Assembly (NCBI GenBank): GCA_965205915.1 | Contig: OZ242191.1 | Coordinates: 2,232,001 to 2,296,000 of the forward strand | Direction of reading: 5' to 3' | Length of the DNA: 64,000 bases | Source of the DNA: VXMO01 sp965205915 | GTDB taxonomy: Bacteria > Chloroflexota > Dehalococcoidia > UBA6926 | Shown: piece by piece, positions 24,616 to 36,700 of the stretch | Numbering within the stretch: position 1 is the stretch's first letter | How the letters are laid out: each line of letters begins with the position of its first letter | Notes under the pieces: generated by a model | What the model was told of the DNA's origin: nothing | Database searches by the model: none | Seen by the model: the letters and a program-made list of their open reading frames with translations, nothing else | Position numbers and translations under genes: made by a program

Positions 24616-26205
24616 GTGAAACTGCGTCGCTGGGCCTCCGCCTCTGGTATATCTGTGCTATTCATCCTGTTTGGCCTTGGCGCGGCGGCCTGCGGTGAAC
24701 GGCAACAGATACCGACAATCGTCGCCCCTGTAACTCCTCCGCCGACGTCTGAGACGGACACCCCAACGCCAACGCCGTCATCGACAGCGACTCCTGAGCC
24801 GCCAACCCCGGCGCCAACGCCAACCCCGACGCCACTCCCAACTGTTCCGCCTACCCCCACACCCACACCGACACTCAAACAACTGAACCTGGCCGTCATC
24901 AGCCAATTCAGTTGGTACCGGCCTGACGGAGAGATGACGCGGGACGCGCAGAGAGTCTTCGACGATCTTTGCGAAATGTCGGTCAAGTACCCGCCACTGT
25001 TCGTGGCGATTCTGCAAGAGGAGTGGCTAAACGGAGACGATGGGAGGGTCTCCTCGTTCGCTCCGGAAGTGACCGGCCTCCTTCTGAACATATCAGACCT
25101 GCAAGACAGTGGATCGTCAGCAATTACACTGATCGAAATGCCATTCCTGGATGACCTGGAAAATAGGCCCGCTGATGACGTTTGGCGACTGCAGGTTTTA
25201 GTGGAGCTGGCCGAGAAGGACAACGATAAGTTCGCCGCATTCCTCGATCACATGAACCTTGAGGGAGGCATAACAGACGATCATCACCCGGACGTTCTCT
25301 ACCTTCCGTACATAGAAGCAACCAATCCCGAGGTGTCAGAAAGGATAGCCAACACCCCGCAGGACGAGAGCTGGGGCACTGATACTGCCGAGAGCCTGGC
25401 TAAACTGGCTGTCCAGTATCCCGATGTGTTCTGGGCCCTCACAGGCCACACTTTCGATTCCGTGATGGATGTGCTCACGTCACAATGGGCCAGCATTGTT
25501 GCGGCTCAGGATGAGAGTGTGGCCCTGCGGCTGGCGGGGATGCCATTTGTGACGACGTTGGTATCACTGTCCGGACCGACGTGGACGTATCTAAAAGAAT
25601 TGGCGGAGGTGGATGCCGACGCTGCCCACGCGATTCTCGATGAGTACGAAGAGCAGGGTGGTATAACGAATTTCGACCTGGACAAAGTTATTCTCGCTGC
25701 CATGGCGATAACCAAGCCGGAGCAGTACGATACTTTCATCCAATTCGATTGGGTTAAGAATGGCACATCGCTAGAGCGGCATCCCAACGCCGCCCTTAAC
25801 CAGGGGATTAATTTTCTCGAAGCGGGATACTATTCCGACACCTATGCGTTTGCGGTGATGCTAAAGTTCCTGGGGGCACGCGACACATCCCCGTCCCTTG
25901 CCTTGGGAGAGAGCCTCTTTGCAAAGGAATGGATGAAGGACAAGCTGACCACTGAAGAAAAAAGGGCTATTTGGTTCTTGGGCTACAAGGTATCATCCAA
26001 TATCTCGCTCCAATTGTCTGAGATGCAATTCATGGATAGAGTTACGATCGATGATATAGAAGTTCTGATAGATTTCTCCCATTCGGGACCATACTCGAAA
26101 GTGGACTTTGATGAGCTAGTCAATCACCGCAGAATCGGGGGCGAAATAACCGATTCCAACAGGCGCTTCCTGATCGTGGCGTATGATGACATTCGAGAAG
26201 ACTAG
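24616..26205 (+). CDS. Tandem-family lipoprotein 4
   Basis: This 529-residue protein starts at GTG. The signal FILFGLGAAACGE leads to a TP-rich linker (about 35-85), then LNLAVISQFSWYRPDGEM, which aligns with the SRYDWYDSD and ATFSWYREDG starts of copies 1 and 2. Module cues are IEMPFLDDLENRPADD, EGGITDDHHPD, RLAGMPFVTTL, EQGGITNFDLDK and the terminal SEMQFMDRVTIDDIE with GGEITDSNRRF. It ends the tandem array and is followed within 12 bases by a strong terminator. Like its relatives it should be lipid-anchored on the outer face; the partner or substrate is unknown. Confidence 0.75.
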   Translation: MKLRRWASASGISVLFILFGLGAAACGERQQIPTIVAPVTPPPTSETDTPTPTPSSTATPEPPTPAPTPTPTPLPTVPPTPTPTPTLKQLNLAVISQFSWYRPDGEMTRDAQRVFDDLCEMSVKYPPLFVAILQEEWLNGDDGRVSSFAPEVTGLLLNISDLQDSGSSAITLIEMPFLDDLENRPADDVWRLQVLVELAEKDNDKFAAFLDHMNLEGGITDDHHPDVLYLPYIEATNPEVSERIANTPQDESWGTDTAESLAKLAVQYPDVFWALTGHTFDSVMDVLTSQWASIVAAQDESVALRLAGMPFVTTLVSLSGPTWTYLKELAEVDADAAHAILDEYEEQGGITNFDLDKVILAAMAITKPEQYDTFIQFDWVKNGTSLERHPNAALNQGINFLEAGYYSDTYAFAVMLKFLGARDTSPSLALGESLFAKEWMKDKLTTEEKRAIWFLGYKVSSNISLQLSEMQFMDRVTIDDIEVLIDFSHSGPYSKVDFDELVNHRRIGGEITDSNRRFLIVAYDDIRED

Positions 26206-26216
26206 CACCTCAAAAA

Positions 26217-26260
26217 CTAACCCCCCGCCCAGACCTCGCTTAGGGGTTAGGGCGGGGGGT
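26217..26260. terminator. Strong, probably bidirectional terminator with nested hairpins
   Basis: ACCCCCCGCCC at 26220-26230 pairs perfectly with GGGCGGGGGGT at 26250-26260, and CTAACCCC at 26217-26224 can instead pair with GGGGTTAG at 26243-26250. It separates the converging tandem lipoprotein and GPP34 genes; the following GTCTTTCT is a weak T-run. Confidence 0.75.
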
Positions 26261-26314
26261 GTCTTTCTGCGGCTGATGTTGGCCGGAGCAGGGCGCTTCG
26301 GCTGACACCCGTTC

Positions 26315-26965
26315 CTAGTAAATATGCCTCTGCACGGACGTTGCGACGAACTGCTCAATGTCCATGATCGCCTGTGTCGTTGCCTGGCCGACCAGGTCCA
26401 GCTTCCGCACTTGCTCGATACGTGTCGCCGCGCTATTCAGTTCGCGCCGGGACAGCATTCCGCGCAGGATGCCGCATGCGTCCGTCAGGCTCAGCAGCAC
26501 GATGTCGCGTGGATCAGGAATCTCGTCGCTGAAGAGTACGCCCATCAGCCGCAGGCGCACCTCGCGCTCCTCATTTCCATCCACCATCGGATAGCGGCGC
26601 GACTGGAACACCCACAGCAATCGATCATCCTTACGCTCGAGGATGCCTCTATTAACCAGCCGGTTCAGCGCTTCCTCACGGATCTCCGCCGCGCGATTGG
26701 CCGCGTGCTCTACCCAGTAACGCGCGTTCCGCTCCTCGCCGGCGGCGATGTCCGCCAACGTTGGGTCCAACAGCGTATCGCCGAGCGGGGCGGCGTCCAC
26801 CAGCACCAGCCTCTCCAGATCCGTGTCGATACGATTCTCCAGCGCCAGATCCATCAACACAGCCCCTGCCAGCGCGTAGTCCATTGACCAACTCGGTACC
26901 CGGGCAAAGCGCCCGTCATCATCGTTCAGGAGGAGCAGGATGATCTCTTCTGCGAATCTCAGCAT
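26315..26965 (-). CDS. GPP34 (GOLPH3/Vps74-like) family protein
   Basis: This 216-residue protein begins RFAEEIILLLLNDDDGRFAR and continues with the family's central hydrophobic helix DYALAGAVLMDLALENRI, a strand pair VLVDAAPLGDTLLDP, and the helix-turn LNRLVNRGILERKDDRLLWV. This is the all-helical GPP34 fold. In eukaryotes it binds phosphatidylinositol-4-phosphate and Golgi glycosyltransferases. Bacterial members occur in actinobacteria and some others with no settled role, plausibly membrane-lipid binding. No basic beta-hairpin can be confirmed by eye. It stands alone between a terminator and a divergent small gene. Confidence 0.8.
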   Translation of the reverse strand: MLRFAEEIILLLLNDDDGRFARVPSWSMDYALAGAVLMDLALENRIDTDLERLVLVDAAPLGDTLLDPTLADIAAGEERNARYWVEHAANRAAEIREEALNRLVNRGILERKDDRLLWVFQSRRYPMVDGNEEREVRLRLMGVLFSDEIPDPRDIVLLSLTDACGILRGMLSRRELNSAATRIEQVRKLDLVGQATTQAIMDIEQFVATSVQRHIY

Positions 26966-27198
26966 AGTTATTCCCCCCGCCTACTATGGGCAGGTGCGCC
27001 CTCGCGCGCGCCGCCCCTGCATTTGTCTTCTTGTTTGCATCTGTTGCTAAGGCCATTGTAGCCCACACGCCAACTCGAGTGCAGTACCAGGGGCGAGCTC
27101 TTGGGGCGCCGGGCACAGGCAATCACTAAGGGGCGTGTGCCAATGCGGAAAGACCATCTGTGAGAACCTATCCGTCAAGACAATATAAGGGTGATTGA

Positions 27199-27525
27199 AT
27201 GCCGTATAGCGAAGACCTTGTCCAAAGAGTAGTGACAACGATTGAGTCGCCGACGCCTCCTGACGCGCGGAAAATGTTCGGCGGTGTTGCGTTCATGGTG
27301 CAGGGCAACATGGCGTGCGGAGTCATGGAGAGCGACCTGATCGTGCGAGTTCCACCTGATCGGTACGAAGCGATCCTGCCTCGGCCACACGTCAGGCCGA
27401 CGGACATGACGGGGCCAATGCGCGGCTGGGTCGTTGTGGGCCCGGAGGCCACGTCCGGTGAAGCAGCGCTCCGTGAGTGGGTGAGCGTGGACGTCGACTA
27501 CGCGCTCAGCTTGCCACCAAAGTAA
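27199..27525 (+). CDS. TfoX N-terminal domain protein
   Basis: This 108-residue protein is a single TfoX-N domain: SEDLVQRVVTTIESPTPPDA then RKMFGGVAFMVQGNMACGV and a DLIVRVPPDRYEAI strand. The K-MFGG-x-F/Y motif is the family signature. The C-terminal helix ends ALREWVSVDVDYALSL. In Proteobacteria the two-domain TfoX/Sxy activates competence genes, but stand-alone N-domains like this one are widespread and uncharacterised. It is the normal length for a single domain and has no evident operon partner. Confidence 0.85.
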   Translation: MPYSEDLVQRVVTTIESPTPPDARKMFGGVAFMVQGNMACGVMESDLIVRVPPDRYEAILPRPHVRPTDMTGPMRGWVVVGPEATSGEAALREWVSVDVDYALSLPPK

Positions 27526-27747
27526 ATTGCCAGGATTAGGGCGGAGCATCGTGAGAGCGCCCGTAGGCTAATAAGGGCCACGACATATAGCCCTTTTCTC
27601 CCAAGATATGGTACATATGTAACTGGCGCCGTGACGCGATGGTGACTCATCCTACCTACTCGCCACTCGCTTTGCGGAGCCACTTCGGGGGAGAAGTACT
27701 GGTCAGGCGCGTTTGTTCTGTCTGTCCACGGGATTGGCAATCCGCGA

Positions 27748-30700
27748 GTGAGATCATGGCTCCGTGCAATAGCGAGGCTTCTTGTGCGTTCGCCCGCGTG
27801 CAGCGCAGCCATATGTCTTGTGGCCGTGATCGCCTCGGCAAGCGCACAGTCTGAATCTGTACATGCCGCGCCGGCGGTGCAGGGCGTCTTTGCCATCACC
27901 GGTCCCACAGCTGTTGAGTTCCCTGAGAACAGCACCGGCGCCATCGCCGCCTACGGAGTGACGAGCGCCGCGCCCGGTACCACAGTGGCATGGGAAATCG
28001 GCGGCACTGATGCGAGGCGATTCGCCATTGATGCGACCGGCGCCCTGAGCTTCAGATCGGCCAGGGACTATGAGAAACCGAACGACAGCAATCGTGACAA
28101 CTCATACGAGGTTGAGGTTTCTGCTTCGGCGGGTTCGGACTCACATTCTCTGGAAGTCATAGTGACTGTTACGGGCGTTAATGAGGCGCCCACCTTTGAG
28201 CTTGAAACCGCCCAATTATCGGTGACGGAAAATGCCCCTGCGAACCGGAGGGTAGGGGGAGCCCTCGGAGTTACGGATCCCGATGACGGTGATACGAGGA
28301 CATTCTCGCTGGCAGGGCAGGCGGCAGACGAGTTCAATATCGATGGAGAGGGACAGATTCGTGTTCGGCGGGATGCCGTCCTCGACTACGAAGGCTCGCC
28401 CACCCTGAACGTCACCGCCGTCGTCACGGATCAGGGCGGTCTTAGCAATTCTCTGCCCGTTGTAATCACGCTTACGGACGCCGACGACCCGGGCATCGTT
28501 TCGTTTTCACCTTCACAGCCGTCCGTGGGAGTAGCCTTCGCCGCCACTGTTACTGACGATGACGGCGTGACGGGGCGGGTTCGATGGAGATGGTATCGGG
28601 CCGAGAACGTCGCCGACGAGTTTACGCGAATTAGGAGCGCAACGCGCAGCGATTACACGCCCGTGGAAGAAGATCAGGGCTACATGCTGCGCGTGACTGT
28701 CACGTACGAGGACAACTTTGAGTCGATGGCTACTGCTTCAGGAACAAGTGTGGCAGTCACGGGTAACACCGCGCCTGTCTTTGATTCGACTACGGCATCG
28801 CGCGCCGTTTCTGAGGGAGCGCCACACGGCACAGCAGTCGGTGAGCCAATCACGGCTACCGATGAAGATGACGACGATCTGACCTACACCCTTTCGGGTG
28901 ACGACGTGGACTACTTCGAGATCGGCCCCTTATCAGGTCAGATCACAGTCGCTGTTCAGGCACTGCCGGATGCAGACACAAAGGCCGGCTACAACCTGAT
29001 CGTGACAGCGACAGATGAGGCTGCGGAGACGGCCACAATCGCGGTGACGATTTCAGTAACGGTTCCAAACAGCCCACCGACAATCACCGGCCCAACGTCC
29101 GTGGAATACCCAGAGAACAGCACCACAACCGTGGCCGCCTACTCCATCACTGACCCTGACGGCGACGGCGTCACATGGAGCGTGGCAGGCACGGACGCAG
29201 CACACTTCTCCATCAACGAGGACGGCGAACTGACATTCCGTTCATCGCCTAACTACGAAGCCCCGAACGACGCCAATAAAGACAACGTGTACGAGGTGAC
29301 AGTGCGGACCTCGGATGGAAACTTAGCATCCACGATCGACGTAGAAGTAACCGTCACCGACGCCAACGAATCCGGCGCCATCACCGGCCCAACGACCATC
29401 GGCTACCCAGAGAACGGCATTGCCACCGTCGCCACCTATTCCACAAATGACCCGGAAGACGATGACATCACTTGGAGCGTCGCAGGCACGGACGCAGCGC
29501 GCTTCTCCATCAACGAGAACGGCGAACTCTCATTCAAGTCGCCACCGGACTACGAAGCCCCGAATGACGCCAATAAAGGCAACCTGTACGAGGTGACGGT
29601 ACGTGCGTCGGACAGCGATCTGATGTCCACCTTGGACGTAGAAGTAACCGTCACCGACGCCAACGAATCCGGTGTCATCACCGGCCCAACGACCATCGAC
29701 TACCCAGAGAACGGCACAGGGACCGTCGCCACTTATTCTGCGACTGACCCGGAAGGCAACGACATCACATGGAGCATCGCAGGCACGGACGCAGCACGAT
29801 TCTCCATCAACGAGAACGGCAAGCTGACATTCAGGTCGTCGCCAAACTACGAAGCCCCGAATGACGCCAATAAAGACAACGTGTACGAGCTGACAGTGCG
29901 TGCCTCGGAAAGCGATCTAGTGTCCACCTTGGACGTGGAAGTAACCATCACAGACGTGAACGAATCCGGCGCCATCACCGGCCCAACGACCGTGAATTAC
30001 CCAGAGAACGGCATTGCCACCGTCGCCACCTATTCCACAAATGATCCTGAAGGCAACGACATCACTTGGAGCATCGCAGGCACAGACGCGGCGCGCTTCT
30101 CCATCAGTTCGTCAGGGGAACTGACATTCCGTTCGTCGCCAAACTACGAAGCCCCGAACGACGCCAACACAGACAACGTGTACGAGGTGACTGTACGTGC
30201 GTCGGACAGCGATCTCATGTCCACCTTGGACGTGGAAGCAACCGTCACCGACGCCAACGAATCCGGCGCCATCACCGGCCCAACGTCCATCGACTACCCA
30301 GAGAACGACACAGGGATCGTCGCCACCTATTCCATCACTGACCCTGACGGCGACGAAGTGACATGGAGCATCGCAGGCACAGACGCAGCGCGCTTCTCCA
30401 TCAACGAGAACGGCGAACTCTCATTCAAGTCGCCACCGGACTACGAAGCCCCGAACGACGCCAATAAGGACAACCTGTACGAGATGACAATCAGGGCGTC
30501 AGACGGCAGCCTCATGTCCACCCTGAACGTGGAAGTAACCGTCACGGACACCAACGAATCTGGCACCATAGCCGGCCCAACGTCCATGGATTACCCAGAG
30601 AACGACACCACAACCGTCGCCACCTACTCCATCACTGACCCTGACGGCGACGGCGTCACATGGAGCGTGGCAGGCACAGACGCAGTACGCTTCTCCATCA

Positions 30701-33700
30701 ACGAAGACGGTGAGCTGACATTCAAATCGTCGCCAAACTACGAAGCGCCGAATGACGCCAACACAAACAACGTCTACGAGGTGACAATTCGCGCGTCAGA
30801 CGGCAATCTGATGTCCACCTTGGACGTGGAAGTAACCGTCACGGACGCCAATGAGTCCGGCGCCATCACCGGCCCAACGACCGTGAATTACCCAGAGAAC
30901 GACACCACAACCGTCGCCACTTATTCCGCGGCTGACCCGGATGGCGACGAAGTGACCTGGAGCATCGCAGGCACGGACGCAGCACGATCCTCCATCAACG
31001 AGGACGGTGAGCTCTCATTCAGGTCGTCGCCAAACTACGAAGCCCCGAACGACGCCAATAAGGACAACGTGTACGAGGTGACAGTGCGTGCCTCGGACGG
31101 AAACTTAGCGTCCACGATCGACGTGGAAGTAACCGTCACCGACGCCAACGAATCCGGCGCGATAACCGGCCCAACGTCCATCGACCACCCTGAGAACGGT
31201 ACAGGGACCGTCGCCACTTATTCCGCGACAGACCCGGATGGCGACGATGTGACGTGGAGCATCGCAGGCACGGACGCAGCACGATTCTCAATCAACGAGG
31301 ACGGTGAGCTGACATTCAGATCATCGCCAAACTACGAAGCCCCGAACGACGCCAACACAGACAACGTCTACGAGGTGACAATCAGGGCGTCAGACGGCAG
31401 CCTCATGTCCACGCTCGACGTGGAAGTAACCGTCACGAACGCCAACGAATCCGGCGCCATCACCGGCCCAACGTCCATGGATTACCCAGAGAACGGCACA
31501 GGGACCGTCGCCACTTATTCCATCACTGACCCGGAAGGCAACGACATCACATGGAGCGTAGTAGGCACGGACGCCGCACGATTCTCAATCAACGAGAACG
31601 GCAAGCTGACATTCAAATCGTCGCCGGACTACGAAGCCCCGAACGACGCCAACCAAGACAACTTGTACGAGGTGACAATCAGGGCGTCAGACGGCAGCCT
31701 CATGTCCACCCTGGACGTGGAAGTAACCGTCACGGACGCCAACGAATCCGGCGCCATCACCGGCCCCGCGTCCACCGACTACCCAGAGAACGACAATGCC
31801 ACCGTCGCCACCTACGCCATCACAGATCCAGAGGGCGGCAACATCACATGGACAGTTGCAGGGACGGACTCAGCGCGATTCTCTATAAGCGAAGAGGGAG
31901 CACTCTCATTCCGATCGTCACCAAACTACGAAGCCCCGAACGACGCCAACACAGACAACGTCTACGAGGTGACGGTACGCGCATCCGACGGCAACCTGAC
32001 GGCCACGTTGGATGTCGAGATCACCGTCACCGACGCCAACGAATCCGGCGCGATAACCGGCCCAACGTCCATCGACTACCCGGAGAACAGCACCACCACC
32101 GTCGCCACCTACTCCATCACCGATCCTGAGAGTAACGACATTACGTGGAGCGTGGCAGGCACGGACGCAGCACGATTCTCCATCAACGAGGACGGTGAGC
32201 TCTCATTCAAATCGTTGCCGAACTACGAAGCCCCGAATGACGCCAATAAAAACAACGTGTACGAGGTGACGGTCAGAGCCTCGGACGGCAATCTAATGTC
32301 CACCTTGAACGTGGAAGTAACCGTCACGGACACCAACGAGTCCGGCAACATCACCGGCCCCGTGTCCGTGGAATACCCAGAGAACAGCACCACCGCCGTC
32401 GCCACCTATTCCACAAATGACCCGGAAGACGATGACATCACTTGGAGCATCGCAGGCACAGACGCGGCGCGCTTCTCCATCAGTTCGTCAGGGGAACTGA
32501 CATTCCGTTCGTCGCCAAACTACGAAGCCCCGAACGACGCCAACACAGACAACGTGTACGAGGTGACTGTACGTGCGTCGGACAGCGATCTCATGTCCAC
32601 CTTGGACGTGGAAGCAACCGTCACCGACGCCAATGAATCCGGTGCCATCACCGGCCCCGGGTCCGTGGAATACCCGGAGAACAGCACCACCACCGTCGCC
32701 ACCTACTCCATCACTGACCCGGAAGGCAACGACATCACATGGAGCGTAGGGGGCACGGACGCAGCACGCTTCTCCATCAACGAGGGCGGGGGACTGACAT
32801 TCAAATCGTCTCCGGACTACGAAGCCCCGAATGACGCCAATAAGGACAACCTGTACGAGATGACAATCAGGGCGTCAGACGGCAGCCTCATGTCCACCCT
32901 GAACGTGGAAGTAACCGTCACGGACGCCAATGAATCCGGCGCCATCACCGGCCCAACGTCCATCGACTACCCAGAGAACGACACCACAACCGTCGCCACC
33001 TATTCCACAAATGACCCGGATGGCGACGATGTGACGTGGAGCGTGGCGGGCACGGACGCCGCACGAATCTCCATCAACGAGGATGGCGAGCTGACATTCA
33101 AATCGTCACCGGACTACGAAGCCCCGAATGACGCCAATAAGGACAACGTCTACGAGGTGACGGTCAGAGCCTCCGACGGCAATCTGATGTCCACCTTGGA
33201 CGTGGAAGTAACGGTCACGGACGCCAACGAGTCCGGCAACATCACCGGCCCAACGACCACCGACTACCCAGAGAACAGCACCACCACCATCGCCACCTAC
33301 TCCATCACTGACCCTGACGGCGACGAAGTGACCTGGAGCATCGCAGGCACGGACGCAGCACGATTCTCAATCAGTTCGACAGGGGAACTGACATTCCGTT
33401 CATCGCCCAACTACGAAGCCCAGAACGACGCCAATAAAGACAACCTGTACGAGGTGACAATCAGGGCGTCAGACGGCAGCCTCATGTCCAGCCTGAACGT
33501 GAAAGTAACCATCACGAACGCCAACGAGTCCGGCAACATCACCGGCCCAACGACCGTGAATTACCCAGAGAACAGCACCACCACCGTCGCCACTTATTCC
33601 GCGACTGACCCGGATGGCGACGATGTGACGTGGAGCATCGCAGGCACGGACGCAGCACGATTCTCAATCAACGAGGACGGTGAGCTGACATTCAGATCAT

Positions 33701-36700
33701 CGCCAAACTACGAAGCCCCGAACGACGCCAACACAGACAACGTCTACGAGGTGACAATCAGGGCGTCAGACGGCAGCCTCATGTCCACGCTCGACGTGGA
33801 AGTAACCGTCACGAACGCCAACGAATCCGGCGCCATCACCGGCCCAACGTCCATGGATTACCCAGAGAACGGCACAGGGACCGTCGCCACTTATTCCATC
33901 ACTGACCCGGAAGGCAACGACATCACATGGAGCGTAGTAGGCACGGACGCCGCACGATTCTCAATCAACGAGAACGGCAAGCTGACATTCAAATCGTCGC
34001 CGGACTACGAAGCCCCGAACGACGCCAACCAAGACAACTTGTACGAGGTGACAATCAGGGCGTCAGACGGCAGCCTCATGTCCACCCTGGACGTGGAAGT
34101 AACCGTCACGGACGCCAACGAATCCGGCGCCATCACCGGCCCCGCGTCCACCGACTACCCAGAGAACGACAATGCCACCGTCGCCACCTACGCCATCACA
34201 GATCCAGAGGGCGGCAACATCACATGGACAGTTGCAGGGACGGACTCAGCGCGATTCTCTATAAGCGAAGAGGGAGCACTCTCATTCCGATCGTCACCAA
34301 ACTACGAAGCCCCGAACGACGCCAACACAGACAACGTCTACGAGGTGACGGTACGCGCATCCGACGGCAACCTGACGGCCACGTTGGATGTCGAGATCAC
34401 CGTCACCGACGCCAACGAATCCGGCGCGATAACCGGCCCAACGTCCATCGACTACCCGGAGAACAGCACCACCACCGTCGCCACCTACTCCATCACCGAT
34501 CCTGAGAGTAACGACATTACGTGGAGCGTAGCAGGCACGGACGCAGCACGGCTCTCAATAAGCGAGGAGGGTGAACTCTCATTCCGTTCACCACCGGACT
34601 ACGAAGCCCCGAACGACGCCAACCAAGACAACGTCTACGAGGTGACGGTACGCGCATCGGACAGCGATCTCATGTCCACGCTGGAAGTCGAGATCACCGT
34701 CACGAACGCCAACGAATCCGGCAACATCACCGGCCCCGCGTCCGTGGAATACCCAGAGAACGACACCACAACCGTCGCCACCTACTCCATCACCGATCCT
34801 GAGAGTAACGACATTACGTGGAGCGTAGCAGGCACGGACGCAGCACGGCTCTCAATAAGCGAGGAGGGTGAACTCTCATTCCGTTCACCACTGGACTACG
34901 AAGCCCCGAACGACGCCAACCAAGACAACGTGTACGAGGTGACGGTACGCGCATCGGACAGCGATCTCATGTCCACGCTGGAAGTCGAGATCACCGTCAC
35001 GAACGCCAACGAATCCGGCAACATCACCGGCCCCGCGTCCGTGGAATACCCAGAGAACGACACCACAACCGTCGCCACCTACTCCATCACTGACCCTGAC
35101 GGCGACGGCGTCACATGGAGCGTAGCAGGCACAGACGCAGCACGATTCTCCATCAACGAGGACGGCGAACTCTCATTCCGTTCATCGCCTAACTACGAAG
35201 CCCCGAACGACGCCAACACAGACAACGTCTACGAGGTGACAATTCGCGCGTCAGACGGCAGCCTCATGTCCACCCTGGACGTAGAAGTAATGGTCACGGA
35301 CGCCAATGAATCCGGCGCCATCACCGGCCCAACGTCCATCGACTACCCAGAGAACGACACCACAACCGTCGCCACCTATTCCACAAATGACCCGGAAGGC
35401 GACGATGTGACGTGGAGCGTAGCAGGCACAGACGCAGCGCGCTTCTCCATCAGCACGGACGGCACATTGGCGTTCCTGGATCCTCCCAACTTTGAATTGC
35501 CCCTCGATAGTGATGGCGACAACGTGTATGAGGTGCAGATTCACTCCGGAGGCGATGAGGAAGGCGGCGGGCTTAGCGTGAAAGTTGAGGTCAAAGACGC
35601 CAACGATGCGCCTCGTTTCCTGTCAGCCAACCTGCTTGCGGAGATTCCGGAGAACTCGTGCCCCGGCGCGTACACCATCTATCGTGGCATTGCCGGGGAT
35701 GACAGCGCCGAAACTGATGAGGACGGTGATCTTCTAACGTACGCGCTGAGTGGGGCTGACGAAGCAGCCTTTGTCATCCACCCGCCCACCGGCCACATCA
35801 CTCTCGGCCCCGGCTTCCCCCTTGATTTTGAAAGCGGGCGTAGTTCATTCGCGCTGCTCGTTGCCGTTTCGGACGGGCGAGACGACAGCGGGGTAGTAGA
35901 GACTGAGTTTATCGCGGACGATTTTCTGGAACTCACGGTGGTCATTAGCGACGTCAATGAAGCTCCTGTGTTTGCAGAGTCGCAACTGAAGCTCGACACA
36001 TGCGGCGGACCGGTTGGCTATGAGCCGGCGCAGCTAAGGCGAACCGTCATTTCCGGCTCACCCGGCCGCACCCCCGTTGGCGCGCCCGTCAAGGCCATCG
36101 ACCCTGAAGGCAAAATCGTAAGTTTCAGCATTGCCGCACAGTCCGAAGCCGACACATTCATCATCGACTCAAAGAGCGGGCAACTTATGCTTGCACCGGA
36201 TTTCGCGCCCAGGGATGCCCGTCGCGTGTATACCCTCCGCGTCTCTGCAACAGATGGCGTCGAATCGTCCCATATTGAAGTGCGTGTTGAGGTGCTGCCC
36301 GCTCTCAAGCCAACGCCTGAACCACACGTAGAACCTTCTACTGCGCCAAACCCCACACCTATTCCACCGCAGCCGCCTGCGGCCACGATAGACTTGCCTC
36401 CTCAGACCTCCGCCACACTCAGCACGAACTCCAATCCTCAGATCGCTGCCGCTCGCCCCTTGCGGCCCCAGTCTGTTGCACCGGTGTTTATCCCCGTAGA
36501 AGGCGCGGCACAAATCCCACAGTTTGGCAAGGCCACAGTGCAGGATGCAGCAGGACGCGCGCGCTTGGTTGCGCCGGCAGGCGCTCTGGCCTCCGCTTAT
36601 CAGGTTCGACTCACCGAGGATTCAGCCGTGTGCTCCCAGCTCGGGAACCTACATGAGTCGGTGACTTGCGTATGCATTTCAGTAGAGTTCTTTGAGGCAT

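Noticed and set aside
31551..34505. Two identical 192-codon plus frames at 31551-32129 and 33927-34505
   Set aside because: Out-of-frame readings of the adhesin repeat. Their identity only reflects the duplicated block.
29083..35613. Regularly spaced repeats resembling a CRISPR array
   Set aside because: The period is 297 bases, in frame within one gene, and the units are protein repeats without unique spacers.
36300..36380. Pro/Thr-rich segment of the adhesin as a separate low-complexity gene
   Set aside because: It is the in-frame linker before the adhesin's C-terminal domain.
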